NCBI RefSeq assembly: GCF_051414035.1
Contig: NZ_JBLKNW010000005.1
Coordinates: 217,092-281,091, forward strand
Direction: 5' to 3'
Length of the DNA: 64,000 nt
DNA from: Halosimplex amylolyticum
GTDB lineage: Archaea > Halobacteriota > Halobacteria > Halobacteriales > Haloarculaceae
In this document: in pieces, positions 49,907 to 58,884 of the stretch
How the letters are laid out: every line of letters begins with the position of its first letter
How positions within the stretch are numbered: position 1 is the first letter of the stretch
Translations under genes and position numbers: made by a program
The notes under the pieces: model-generated
Database searches by the model: none
Seen by the model: only the letters and a program-made list of their open reading frames with translations
Told to the model about the DNA's origin: nothing

Positions 49907-51598
49907 TCACGCGATCGTGTACCCGTCGAACGAGCGGACGGCGTAGCGATAGGAGAGTGCGGGGAGGAGCAACAGGACGACGAGCGCGACGGCGCTGATC
50001 GCGTAGAGGGTTCCGGCCGACAGCGTGAGGCCGAACGGGACCAGGATCGAGAGCAGATCCGCGCCGAGCGAACGGGCGAACTCTAGACCGACGAACAGGG
50101 CCGACAGGGCCGTCAGGACGACGTGGACGCTGAAGAGGAGGAACGCCCACGGGCTGGGGACGACGGCCTCCATCGAGCGGGTGACGTTCGTGGCCTCGAA
50201 GCGGGGGAAGGCCATCCCGATGCCGACCGAGAGGGCGGCGGCGACGACCATCGAGACGGGCGCGAGACCGACGAGGATGGCGGCCGCCCCGGCGTCGAGC
50301 GGACTCAGGACGGCGGTGACCGCGACGAGGACGGTTCCGAGCGGGACGACGACGACCAGACCCGCGAGGACGTGCGCGCCGACGAAGCGGTGGCCGGTCA
50401 CCTCGCTCAACAGCGTCGTCGCGAGCACCGATCCCTGGTCGCCGAGCGGGTTGAGCGTGAAGACGACGCCGCCGGCCCAGGCGACGAACACGAGCAGTCC
50501 GTAGGGGAGGTAGGCCGGGATCTGCCCGGTCTGGATGATCTCGACGAACGCGCCGGTCCCGAAGAACAGTGGGTACGCGGCGTACATGAGCTTCAGCGGC
50601 GCGCGGGCGGCGCGGCGCCACGCGAGGGTGACCAGCGCCGCGGTGGGTCGGTCGACGACGGCTTCGAGCCAGCGGGCGAGGCGGTCCTCGGAGGCGACGG
50701 ACGCGCCGGTCGCCGCCGGGGTCGCCGGTTCGTCGGCCGACTCGTCCTCGCCGGCGAGGGCGGGGTCGGCGAACCAGTGTCGCCGCGCGACGGCGACGCC
50801 CGCGACGAGGGCGAGCGCGGTCGCGACGGCGGAGACGCCGGCGACGGCGAGGGCGCTGGTCGACTCGAACGCGACGCCGGGGAGGCCGTAGAGCGCGAGG
50901 TCGGCGTACCAGCCGACGGGGGAGGCGGCCATCGGCTCGAACAGCGCGCCGACGGCCTGGTTGAGCGATCCGGTGACGATCGCGGCCATGTAGGCGACGA
51001 AGGCGAGGGCGATCAGGCCGGTCTTGTGGCGCGCCACGAAGGGGAAGCTGGTGAGCACGTGCCGGACGGCGAGGCCGAGCGTGAAGGCGGTCGTGACCGC
51101 GGTGACACCGGCGAGCCCGAGCGCGAGCGGGACGCCGACCGCGGGCCAGAGCCGCTCGGTCCCCAGCGCCAGGCCGACGCCGGCGCCCGTCGCGGGGAGG
51201 AGCGTCCAGAGGAGCAGGTAGACGGACTCGCTGGCCACGAGTCCGAGGTACGCTTCGGCGGTGGGGACGATCGTCAGGACGCCCTCGGCGTTGGTGAGGG
51301 TGCCGCGCTGGCCGACCGCGCGGAGGGCGAAGACGACGACGAGCACGACCCAGACGACGCCGACGAGCCCTCGCGCGCCGGTCGCAGTCGCGGTCGGGAC
51401 GAACTCGATCGACCCGGAGGCGAGCGCCCGGCCGAGCGCACGTCCGCCCCAGACGCCGCCGACCGACAGCGCGAGCGTCAACAGGGCGTAGAGGCCCACG
51501 GAGACGACCGAGGTGAGTCGGTTGTCGGGGTCGGTGCGCTTGCGGACCATCCGGCGGACGTCGATCCGTGTCAGCCGGAGGCTGTGTCCGAGGTTCAT
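49907..51598 (-). CDS. ABC-2 type exporter permease
   Basis: 563 residues with about twelve hydrophobic helices and a hydrophilic, Asp/Ala-rich central loop (~288-315). It resembles permeases of the haloarchaeal ABC-2 export class; substrate unknown. It starts within the stop codon of the ATP-binding gene (ATGA), so the two are translationally coupled. Confidence 0.82.
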   Translation of the reverse strand: MNLGHSLRLTRIDVRRMVRKRTDPDNRLTSVVSVGLYALLTLALSVGGVWGGRALGRALASGSIEFVPTATATGARGLVGVVWVVLVVVFALRAVGQRGTLTNAEGVLTIVPTAEAYLGLVASESVYLLLWTLLPATGAGVGLALGTERLWPAVGVPLALGLAGVTAVTTAFTLGLAVRHVLTSFPFVARHKTGLIALAFVAYMAAIVTGSLNQAVGALFEPMAASPVGWYADLALYGLPGVAFESTSALAVAGVSAVATALALVAGVAVARRHWFADPALAGEDESADEPATPAATGASVASEDRLARWLEAVVDRPTAALVTLAWRRAARAPLKLMYAAYPLFFGTGAFVEIIQTGQIPAYLPYGLLVFVAWAGGVVFTLNPLGDQGSVLATTLLSEVTGHRFVGAHVLAGLVVVVPLGTVLVAVTAVLSPLDAGAAAILVGLAPVSMVVAAALSVGIGMAFPRFEATNVTRSMEAVVPSPWAFLLFSVHVVLTALSALFVGLEFARSLGADLLSILVPFGLTLSAGTLYAISAVALVVLLLLPALSYRYAVRSFDGYTIA

Positions 51599-52479
51599 CG
51601 CTGCGAGTCCGCCTCGTTCGGACCGGCCTCCGTCGCGTCGACCGCGCTCGCGTCCCCGTCGCTCGCTGCCGGCGCACCAGCGACCCCTCCGCTCGCGGCC
51701 GACGCGCTCGCGCTCGCCTCGTCGGCGTGGTCGGTCGTCACTTCGAGGAAGACGTCTTCGAGCGATCCCGCTTCGCCGCGCTCGGCGCGCTGTTTGAGGC
51801 GGTCAGGCGGTCCCTCGGCGACGAGGTCGCCGCGGTGGAGCACGCCCACGGTGTCGGCCAGTTCGTCGACGACCGGGAGGATGTGCGTCGAGAGGAACAC
51901 GGTCGTCTCCCCGCCCGACAACTCCGCGATGAGGTCCTTGACGGTTCGGGCCGCACGCGGGTCGAGTCCACTCGTCGGTTCGTCGAGGAAGAGCACCGGC
52001 GGGTCGTAGAGCACCGTCGCGATCAGGCCCACCTTCTTGCGCATCCCGGTCGAGAAGCCTTCGAGTCGGCGGTCGGCCTCGCTCGCGAGCGAGAAGCGGT
52101 CGAGGTAGCGGTCGATGCGGTCGCGGGCGCGCTCACGCGGCATGTCGTGGAGGGCAGCGACGTGGCGCAGTTGCTCGCGGGCGGTCAGCTCGTCGAACAG
52201 CGGCGGCTCCTCGGGGAGGTAGCCCACGACCGAGATCAGCTCGCGCCGGTCGCTCACGTCGATGCCCATCACCCGGGCCGAACCGCTGGTCGGTCGCGTC
52301 AGCGTCGTCAGCATGCGCATGGTCGTCGTCTTCCCGGAGCCGTTCGGGCCGAGGAAGCCGTACACGTCGCCAGGGGGGATCGACAGATCCAGGCCGTCGA
52401 CGGCGAGCACGTCGCCGAAGCGCTTCGTCAGGTCGGTCGTCTCGATGGCGGGGCCGTCGAGACGGGCGTCGGGAACCAT
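51595..52479 (-). CDS. ABC transporter ATP-binding protein
   Basis: 294 residues. Walker A FLGPNGSGKTTTMRML (~43-58), signature FSTGMRKKVGLIATVLYDPPVLFLDEPTSGLDP with Walker B, and HILPVVDELAD switch His. The degenerate signature (STGMRKK) is typical of exporter ATPases paired with ABC-2 permeases. The last ~45 residues are a low-complexity Ala/Ser/Asp tail. Drives the adjacent permease. Confidence 0.9.
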   Translation of the reverse strand: MVPDARLDGPAIETTDLTKRFGDVLAVDGLDLSIPPGDVYGFLGPNGSGKTTTMRMLTTLTRPTSGSARVMGIDVSDRRELISVVGYLPEEPPLFDELTAREQLRHVAALHDMPRERARDRIDRYLDRFSLASEADRRLEGFSTGMRKKVGLIATVLYDPPVLFLDEPTSGLDPRAARTVKDLIAELSGGETTVFLSTHILPVVDELADTVGVLHRGDLVAEGPPDRLKQRAERGEAGSLEDVFLEVTTDHADEASASASAASGGVAGAPAASDGDASAVDATEAGPNEADSQR

Positions 52480-52636
52480 TGGCGACGTTTCACGCGTCTA
52501 ACTCTTAGTTGGTGGGGAACGGGCGGTCCGTGCTCTGTCCAGCAGGTCGGCGCACATCGAAATCGACTCGTTGATCGACGGGTCCGTGACGGCAGTTCGG
52601 GCCGGGGAGCCAGCCGACCCGGCTGCACGCAGTGGT

Positions 52637-53026
52637 TCAGTAGGGTTCGATCTCGACGCCGAGGCGCTCGAAGTCCTCGACGTTCCGGGTGAGAACGGGT
52701 TCCTCGACGATGTCGGCGGTCGCAGCGATGATCACGTCGCCGTCTCCGACGGGCGTACCGTCGTTCTGTCGCTCGCCCGAGAGCCGGCCGGCCTTTCGCA
52801 TCACGGCGGCATCAGCGGGCTGGATCGGTTTCGAGGCGAGAACACGTTCGACCTCCTCACGTTCGGACGCAGAATCGCTCACTCGGGCGATGCCGTAGTA
52901 CAGTTCGAAGAGAGTCATCGACGAGAGGCGCTGCTGGACGAGATCACGCTCCAGTTCGCGGGCTTTCTGGACGGCGTCGTCGTCGCCGTTCATCAGGTCG
53001 ATGAGAAACGACGTGTCGAGCAACAC
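52637..53026 (-). CDS. vapC: VapC-type PIN-domain toxin
   Basis: 129 residues. PIN ribonuclease fold with its acidic residues: LLDTSFLIDLMNGD (Asp near position 4), TLFELYYGI (Glu), VGDGDVIIAATA and VLTRNVEDFERL. VapC toxins cleave tRNA or rRNA. GTG start one base after the antitoxin stop codon, preceded by GAGGGG. Confidence 0.9.
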   Translation of the reverse strand: MLLDTSFLIDLMNGDDDAVQKARELERDLVQQRLSSMTLFELYYGIARVSDSASEREEVERVLASKPIQPADAAVMRKAGRLSGERQNDGTPVGDGDVIIAATADIVEEPVLTRNVEDFERLGVEIEPY

Positions 53027-53027
53027 G

Positions 53028-53264
53028 TCACGCCCCTCGAATCCGATCGGCGGTCTCTTCGAGTTCGTCCGTGCGCCGCTCGCGGCGCTCGTCGACGGCC
53101 TCCCGTAGCGCGTCGGCCTCTTCGTCGCTCAGGACGCCGGCGAGTTCCAGCAGCGACCGCTCGCCCGCCAGACGGAGGACCACCTCCGAAAAGGTCTCGT
53201 CCTCGCCTTTGTGTGCAGCGAGGCGCTCGTAGGCCTCCTCGGAGAGGCGGATACTTTTCGACAT
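53028..53264 (-). CDS. vapB: VapB-type antitoxin
   Basis: 78 residues. The N-terminus SKSIRLSEEAYERLAAHKGEDETFSEVVLRLAG is an antitoxin DNA-binding type of haloarchaeal VapB, with a charged helical tail that would wrap the toxin. The start is MSKS at 53264 or MHMSKS two codons earlier. A 6-4-6 palindrome overlaps the start region, fitting autorepression by the VapBC complex. Confidence 0.85.
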   Translation of the reverse strand: MSKSIRLSEEAYERLAAHKGEDETFSEVVLRLAGERSLLELAGVLSDEEADALREAVDERRERRTDELEETADRIRGA

Positions 53265-53266
53265 GT

Positions 53267-53282
53267 GCATACGGTTGTATGC
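53267..53282. promoter_or_regulatory. Candidate vapBC operator
   Basis: GCATAC-ggtt-GTATGC, a perfect inverted repeat extended by flanking TGT and ACA-type matches, at the vapB start. Position and symmetry are those of toxin-antitoxin autoregulatory operators; binding is inferred. Confidence 0.55.
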
Positions 53283-53415
53283 AGGCACACAAAGACGTTT
53301 CTCCGATCGGGACTCACCGCTCGTCGCGCCCGTCGGTTTGGCCTCGCGCGCGCCGTGGGCGTCCGACGGTAACTGTGGCGTCAGCGGCCTCCGGGACCGA
53401 CCGAGACCGGATACC

Positions 53416-54258
53416 TCACTCACACAGGTCGGCCCGGAGGCAGAGCGACCGCGGCGGCCGGCGTGCGAGGGGCGAGTCCTCGTCCAGCAGGTCGTCGTCC
53501 AGTCGCTCGATGAGATCGGGCTCGCAGAGGTCCCGGAGCGCGAAGCCGGCGTCGAACAGCGGGCCGGTGAGCGCGTCGAGCGGTCGCCGGTGGAAAGTCG
53601 CCGGAATCTCGTCGTCTCCCGTACCGCCGCCGTCGGCGTCTTCGGCCGGAACGGTCCCGCCCCAGTAGAGTTCGTAGCGCTCGGTCTCGCCGTAGGTCGG
53701 AGGGCGAGTCTCGGCGCGGACCGCCGGGCGGGCGTCGAGGTCGTCGATGGCTCGCGTGTCGGGGTACGACTCGTCGCGGACGACGAGGTACTCGTGGAAC
53801 GGGTGGTGCGTCGAAAGGACGGCCGTCCCGCCAGGTCGGAGCACTCGCGCGAATTCGGCGGCCACCGGATCGAGGTCGGGGACGTGCGAGAGGACGTGCT
53901 GGCAGCACACGAGGTCGACGCTCCCGGCGTCGACGAAGCCGAGCCCCGCTGAGATATCTCCCTGGCGGAACTCGGTGCGGTCGCCGTAGCGCTCCCGCGC
54001 CGTCTCGACCATCGCCGCGCTCACGTCGACGCCGAGGACGTCCGCGCCGCGATCGGCGAGTCGCGCCGCGTAGTAGCCGTCGCCACAGCCCACGTCGAGG
54101 ACGCGCTTCCCGTCGAGGTCGGGGAGTAGTTCGACGAGCGTCGGCCAGAGCACCTGTGCGCGCCAGGGTACCTGCGCGTACTCGCTCCAGTCGTCGGCCA
54201 GGGCGTCGTAGTGGGCGCCGACTGACCGGTCGGTAGGGTCGGTAGCGTCGTCTGTCAC
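53416..54258 (-). CDS. SAM-dependent methyltransferase
   Basis: 280 residues from a GTG start (TDDATDPTDRSVGAHYDALADDW; further upstream codons are Arg/Pro-rich). SAM-binding KRVLDVGCGDGYYAARLADRGADVLGVDVS (~52-81), then FRQGDISAGLGF and LVCCQHVLSHVPDLDPVAAEFARVLRPGG. It resembles the methyltransferase 11/UbiE class; substrate unknown. It ends in HRRPLDALTGPLFDAGF, as in relatives annotated as small-molecule methylases. Confidence 0.82.
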   Translation of the reverse strand: MTDDATDPTDRSVGAHYDALADDWSEYAQVPWRAQVLWPTLVELLPDLDGKRVLDVGCGDGYYAARLADRGADVLGVDVSAAMVETARERYGDRTEFRQGDISAGLGFVDAGSVDLVCCQHVLSHVPDLDPVAAEFARVLRPGGTAVLSTHHPFHEYLVVRDESYPDTRAIDDLDARPAVRAETRPPTYGETERYELYWGGTVPAEDADGGGTGDDEIPATFHRRPLDALTGPLFDAGFALRDLCEPDLIERLDDDLLDEDSPLARRPPRSLCLRADLCE

Positions 54259-54422
54259 ATCCTGAGGTGGGCGGTGTGGACAAAGAGAATGGGGGTCGAC
54301 CGTCCCATCGGGGCGTCGCCGGTCGGACGCTCGACCGCGTCGGTCGCGGGGACCGCGAGCGTGACCTGCCGGGAGCGTCCGACAGCGTCGACCGGCGACG
54401 GGGCGTGCTGGTTCCACGCTCC

Positions 54423-54460
54423 TATTTAAACGCTCGCGTCGGAGGTTCGGTTCGAGCGCG
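54423..54460 (+). promoter_or_regulatory. cbiP promoter
   Basis: TATTTAAA at 54423-54430 lies ~34 nt before the cbiP ATG at 54461, giving a very short leader. It shows that cbiP is transcribed separately from the main cobalamin operon. A GGAGG at 54441-54445 is too far from the ATG to act as a ribosome-binding site. Confidence 0.55.
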
Positions 54461-56131
54461 ATGGCACGGACGATCCTCGTCGCCGGAACGGCCAGTCACG
54501 TCGGCAAGAGCACCGTCGCCGCCGGCCTCTGTCGCCTGCTGGCCGACCGGGGCGTCGACGTGGCGCCGTACAAAGCCCAGAACATGAGCAACAACGCCCG
54601 CGCGGTGCCGAAGGCCGACGCCGTCGCGAGCGATGCCGATCTCGCTGAGGAGGAGACGGGCGGCGACGGAACCACCGACGCCGTCGGAGACGAGGAGACG
54701 GGCTCCGCCTTCGGCGAGATCGGCGTGTCGCAGTACGTTCAGGCGCGCGCCGCGCGCGTGTCCCCGACGACCGACCACAATCCCGTCCTGCTCAAGCCAC
54801 GGGGCGACGCCGAGTCCCAGCTGGTCCTCGACGGCGAGGCGGTCGCCCACTACGGCGCCGGCGAGTACTACGACGAGCACTGGGAACGCGCCCGCGAGAC
54901 GGCCCGGTGCGCCCACGAGCGCCTCGCGACCGACCACGAGGTGATCGTCGCAGAGGGGGCGGGGTCCATCGCCGAGCCGAACCTCCGCGAGCGCGACCTC
55001 GCCAATATCGAGACGGCGCGGTTCGCCGACGCCGCAATCGTGCTCGTGGTCGACATCGAGCGCGGGGGCGCGTTCGCCAGCCTCGTCGGGACGGTCGAAC
55101 TCCTGCCCGAGGACGTCCGTGAGCGGGTCGCGGGCGCCGTCCTCACGAAGTTCCGCGGCGACGAGTCGCTGCTCGACCCGGCTATCGAGGAGGTCGAAGC
55201 GCGGACCGGTGTCCCCATCCTGGGCGTCCTCCCTCACGACGACCCCGGGCTCCCAGCGGAGGATAGCGTCGCCCTCCCCGCGCAGGGCGAGCGCTCGGTC
55301 CGGGGTGTCGACGACGGGGTCGCCCCCGAGCGAGCGGTGACCGTCGCCGTCCCGCGCCTGCCGCACATCTCGAACTTCACGGACCTCGAACCGCTGGCGC
55401 GCGAGCAGGGCGTCCGCGTCGTCTACCTCCCGCTCGACGCCGACCTCACCGATCCCGGCGCCGTCGACGCGGGCAACGGCCGCGGCGCGGCCACCGGTCG
55501 CGGGGCGGACGCCGTCGTCCTGCCGGGGACGAAAAACACGGTCGACGACCTGCGGGCGCTCCGGGAGGCGGGGTTCGACGAGCGACTGCGGGCGTTCGAC
55601 GGCCCGGTCGTCGGCCTCTGCGGCGGCTACCAGATCCTCGGCGAGCGGATCACCAACGCCGGCGTCGAGAGCACAGAGGATCTCGATACCCTCGAAGGCA
55701 TCGGGGTTTTGCCGGTCGAAACGCGCTTCTCGACGGACAAGCGAGTCGAGCGGGTGACCCGGCAGATGGAGGGGTGTGGCCCGCTCGCGGGCGCGACGGG
55801 ATCGGTCTCGGGCTACGAGATACACATGGGCGAGACGCGCGTCCTCGACGGCGCGGCCGCCGACGTCGAACGTCCCTTCCCGGAGGACGCGGCCGGCGCG
55901 GCGACCGACCGCGCGCTCGGAACCTACCTCCACGGTCTGTTCGAGAACGCGACCGCCCGCGAGGCGTTCGTCGATGGGGTGTTTACCTACGTGGGTATCG
56001 ACCGACCGGAGCCGGGCACAGCCGCCGACTCGCCGTACGACCGGGCGGCCGATCTAGTCGCGGGGCTCGGACGGGACGCGCTCGTCGACGGCCTCGGTCT
56101 CGAAGCGTTCGACGGCGAGGCGGCCCGGTAG
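54461..56131 (+). CDS. cbiP: Cobyric acid synthase CbiP
   Basis: 556 residues. ATP-binding domain with VAGTASHVGKSTVAAGL (~7-23) and PYKAQNMSNNA (~37-46); glutamine amidotransferase domain with nucleophile Cys in GLCGGYQILGE (~387) and His in GTYLHGLFEN (~490). It amidates four carboxyls of adenosylcobyrinic diamide. An acidic insertion of ~25-30 residues (~57-84, ADLAEEETGGDGTTDAVGDEE) sits in a loop that is short in most homologues. Its own TATA box is ~34 nt upstream; it lies 5.4 kb from the rest of the pathway. Confidence 0.93.
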   Translation: MARTILVAGTASHVGKSTVAAGLCRLLADRGVDVAPYKAQNMSNNARAVPKADAVASDADLAEEETGGDGTTDAVGDEETGSAFGEIGVSQYVQARAARVSPTTDHNPVLLKPRGDAESQLVLDGEAVAHYGAGEYYDEHWERARETARCAHERLATDHEVIVAEGAGSIAEPNLRERDLANIETARFADAAIVLVVDIERGGAFASLVGTVELLPEDVRERVAGAVLTKFRGDESLLDPAIEEVEARTGVPILGVLPHDDPGLPAEDSVALPAQGERSVRGVDDGVAPERAVTVAVPRLPHISNFTDLEPLAREQGVRVVYLPLDADLTDPGAVDAGNGRGAATGRGADAVVLPGTKNTVDDLRALREAGFDERLRAFDGPVVGLCGGYQILGERITNAGVESTEDLDTLEGIGVLPVETRFSTDKRVERVTRQMEGCGPLAGATGSVSGYEIHMGETRVLDGAAADVERPFPEDAAGAATDRALGTYLHGLFENATAREAFVDGVFTYVGIDRPEPGTAADSPYDRAADLVAGLGRDALVDGLGLEAFDGEAAR

Positions 56132-56161
56132 ACTGATCGGGCTGGCGGCCATGATTCCGTT

Positions 56162-57019
56162 ATGGGCCTCCCTTCCGTCGAGGACGTTCGTGCACGGATC
56201 GCCGCCCGTTCGGCGCGGGAAATCGCGCTCCGTATCGCGGCGGTGGTCGCCGTCCTCGCTGTCGTGGGCGGGCTGGCGTTCTACGCGTACTTCGGCGTCT
56301 TCGCACACCACGCCCCCGACGAGGTCCGCGAGTCGGTCCGCGCGAACGAGAACGTGACGGTGGCCGAGGACTACGGGGGATTCGTCGTCACGGACGCCGA
56401 CCCGGGGGTCGAGCGCCTCGGGATCGTGTTCTACCCCGGCGGTCGGGTCGCGCCCGACGCGTACCTCCCGACGGCGGCACGGATCGCCGAGCGCGCGAAC
56501 GTGACCGTCGTCGTCCCGAAGATGCGGGCGAACCTCGCGGTGTTCTCGATCGAGCGGGCCGGCGCGGTCGTCACGGGCGAACGGAACGTCACGCGGTGGA
56601 TCGTCGGCGGCCACTCCCTCGGTGGGGCGATGGCGTGTCGATACGCCGGGGCGAACCCCGAGGCCGTCGACGGCCTGTTGCTCGTCGGCGCTTACTGCGA
56701 CCGACCGGTCCGCGGGACGCCCGCGCTGGCGGTCCTCGGGACGCGCGATTCGGTGCTCGACCGGGACCGGTTCGCCGACAGCCGCGGGAATCTGCCGGCC
56801 GACGCGACCGTCGAACGCATCGCGGGGATGAACCACTCCCAGGCGGGTTGGTACACCGGGCAGCGCGGCGACCGTCCCGCGCGGATCGAGACCCCCGCGG
56901 CCCACCGCCGGCTCGCGACGGTCGTCGCCGACTGGCTCTGCGGCGAGTTCGACCACTGCGCGGCCGGCGAACGGGACCGCGCTCGCGAGGCCGTCTCGCC
57001 GGTCGTCACTCGACGGTGA
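56162..57019 (+). CDS. Membrane-anchored alpha/beta hydrolase
   Basis: 285 residues. N-terminal transmembrane helix (~24-46) then an alpha/beta-hydrolase domain with the nucleophile elbow GGHSLGGAMACRYA (Ser ~151), preceded by VFYPGGRVAPDAYLP, and catalytic Asp/His in VLGTRDSVLDRD and GMNHSQAGWY. Relatives are carboxyesterase-like proteins of unknown substrate. The active domain is probably outside the cell. It starts 30 nt after cbiP, so it may share its transcript. Its 3' end overlaps the convergent GH5 gene by 14 bases. Confidence 0.78.
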   Translation: MGLPSVEDVRARIAARSAREIALRIAAVVAVLAVVGGLAFYAYFGVFAHHAPDEVRESVRANENVTVAEDYGGFVVTDADPGVERLGIVFYPGGRVAPDAYLPTAARIAERANVTVVVPKMRANLAVFSIERAGAVVTGERNVTRWIVGGHSLGGAMACRYAGANPEAVDGLLLVGAYCDRPVRGTPALAVLGTRDSVLDRDRFADSRGNLPADATVERIAGMNHSQAGWYTGQRGDRPARIETPAAHRRLATVVADWLCGEFDHCAAGERDRAREAVSPVVTRR

Positions 57020-58676
57020 TCTCGACCTCGTGAGTGGTCGAGTGGTCGGTGTCGTCGGTCGCGGTGAGCGCGACGGTGTAGGTGCCGGCCGAGCCGTAGC
57101 TGTGGGAGGTCCACCATCCCTCGGCGGTGGTCCCGTCGCCGAAGTCCCACGCCAGGTCGGTGATCCAGCGGTCCTCGCCGGAGCAGTCGCGTGCCTCGAA
57201 CTCGACGGTCTCGTCGACGGCCGGTTCGGTCGTGCTCGGGTCGGCCGTCGCGACCTTGTCGGTCACCTCGCGGACGGTGATCGCGACGGCGTGGGTCGTC
57301 GTCTCGTCCTCGTTGTCTGTCGCGGTGAGCGAGACGTCGTACTGGCCGGGGTCGTCGAAGGTGTGTTCCACCCACCACCCCTCGCCGGTAGTCCCGTCGC
57401 CGAAGTCCCACGCCAGGTCGGTGACCCAGCGGTCCTCGCCGGCGTTCCCGTGGGCCTCGAACTGGATCGTGTCGCCCTCCGTGGCCTCGGTCTTGCCGGG
57501 TCGCTGGCGCGCGATCGGCTCCTCGGAGGTCTCGGCGAGCCACTGGCGGACGAAGTCGCCTTCCTCTTCGGGGCCGCCGCGGAGCGTCCACTCGTCGGCC
57601 CCGCCGGCGCCGGGCGAGTCGAACATCGTCGGCGCCCACGAGTCGTCGAAACACCAGGCTGCCCACCCCATGTTCTCGTAGGAGCGGACCCACTCGCGGA
57701 ACGGCTGGCCCCAGCCGGTGTTGGTGCCCTGGTCGAGGCCGTCGCTGAAGGGGTCCCAGCCGAACTCCGTCACGAACACCGGCACGTCCTCGGCGGGCGC
57801 GCCGTACTGGTCGTCGAACTCGTCGGGCTGGCCGTTGTCCGGGTAGATGTGCGCCGCGTAGACCAGGTTCTCCCCTTCGAAGGGGTACTCCGGGGCGAAG
57901 TTCGTCCGCGAGGTCCAGTGGGGCGAACCGACGACGATGGGGGTCTCCGGCGCCTCCTCGCGGACCATGTCGACCCACGGCTGGGCCGTCTCGCGCCAGA
58001 GCTTCCAGGCGGCCTCGGGATCCGCGACGTCCTCGCCGTTGTCACCCCAGAACACCGGGTAGGTGGGTTCGTTGAACAGTTCGTAGAGGACGTGCTCGTC
58101 GTCGGCGAACGCCGGCGCCACCCCGCCCCAGAAGTTCCGGACGATCTCGTCCGGGCTGGTGTCGTAGCCGGCGTCGTCCGCGGCCGCCTCCGTGTACGGG
58201 TGGATCAGGTGATAGTCGATCATCGCGTAGGTTCCCCGCTCGCCGAGCACGTCGACCACGGGCCGCAGGACGTCGTCGACGAGGCCGTCGACGCCCAGCT
58301 GGTCGACGTCCCACTGGGTGACCGGCAGCCGGACGACGTTCGGGTACCAGCCGCGGTCCGCGTCGCTCGCCCAGCCGACGACGTCCGACGGCGTCTTCGG
58401 GTGGATGCCGTCGACCTCGTAGAACCCCATCGACGCCGTCGCGACGCCGCGCAGCCTGACCGACTCGCCCTCGGCGTTCCTGACCCACTTGCCGTCGGTG
58501 TGGAGCCGCGACGGCGGTTCGCCGTCGGCGGCCGCTACCGTGCCCGTGAGGCCCCCGATCGCGACGCCCGCGACGCCCGCACCGGCCGCGCGCAGGACGC
58601 CGCGCCGCGTTGGTGTTCGCCCGCTGTTCGGTGATTCGTCCCGCTCGGATTCGTGACGCCTGTCAACAGGTGGCAT
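57006..58676 (-). CDS. Secreted GH5 cellulase-like enzyme with two PKD domains
   Basis: 556 residues. Tat signal TRRGVLRAAGAGVAG (residues 23-37, cleavage near 50). The GH5 barrel (~58-380) has acid/base Glu203 in YELFNEPTYP and nucleophile Glu304 in FVTEFGWDPF, plus HLIHPYT and AAHIYPD. Two near-identical PKD domains follow (~388-470 and ~475-556), each with TDLAWDFGDGTT. Endoglucanase-type activity on beta-glucan is the best guess. The ATG at 58676 sits ~34 nt after a TATA-like GGGTATTAC; this promoter shares sequence with the TrmB gene at 58885-59703. Confidence 0.88.
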   Translation of the reverse strand: MPPVDRRHESERDESPNSGRTPTRRGVLRAAGAGVAGVAIGGLTGTVAAADGEPPSRLHTDGKWVRNAEGESVRLRGVATASMGFYEVDGIHPKTPSDVVGWASDADRGWYPNVVRLPVTQWDVDQLGVDGLVDDVLRPVVDVLGERGTYAMIDYHLIHPYTEAAADDAGYDTSPDEIVRNFWGGVAPAFADDEHVLYELFNEPTYPVFWGDNGEDVADPEAAWKLWRETAQPWVDMVREEAPETPIVVGSPHWTSRTNFAPEYPFEGENLVYAAHIYPDNGQPDEFDDQYGAPAEDVPVFVTEFGWDPFSDGLDQGTNTGWGQPFREWVRSYENMGWAAWCFDDSWAPTMFDSPGAGGADEWTLRGGPEEEGDFVRQWLAETSEEPIARQRPGKTEATEGDTIQFEAHGNAGEDRWVTDLAWDFGDGTTGEGWWVEHTFDDPGQYDVSLTATDNEDETTTHAVAITVREVTDKVATADPSTTEPAVDETVEFEARDCSGEDRWITDLAWDFGDGTTAEGWWTSHSYGSAGTYTVALTATDDTDHSTTHEVEITVE

Positions 58677-58697
58677 GCGAGCCTGCACACGCAAGCT

Positions 58698-58726
58698 GTC
58701 ACTGTAATACCCTTCCCGTTTGAAAC
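58698..58726 (-). promoter_or_regulatory. GH5 promoter element shared with the TrmB gene
   Basis: Minus strand reads TTTCAAACGGGAAGG followed by GTATTACAGTGACAG. The TrmB promoter (59757-59785) reads GTTCAAGGGGAAGG followed by CGTATTCACGTGGG. The matched part covers BRE and TATA positions and flanks, more than expected for two unrelated core promoters. Confidence 0.5.
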
Positions 58727-58884
58727 ATCACTGCGTCGAAACTCCTGCAATTCCAGATAGTGAAACGAACGGTGGTCGGCCCGCCGAGCGCGGCGGGGCC
58801 GTCAGTCGATAGCTCCGGCGGAGCCGTCGGTCGAGAGCCCGTCGCTATCGGTGCGAGACGGTAGTCGGGCGGGCCCGGTCGCGA

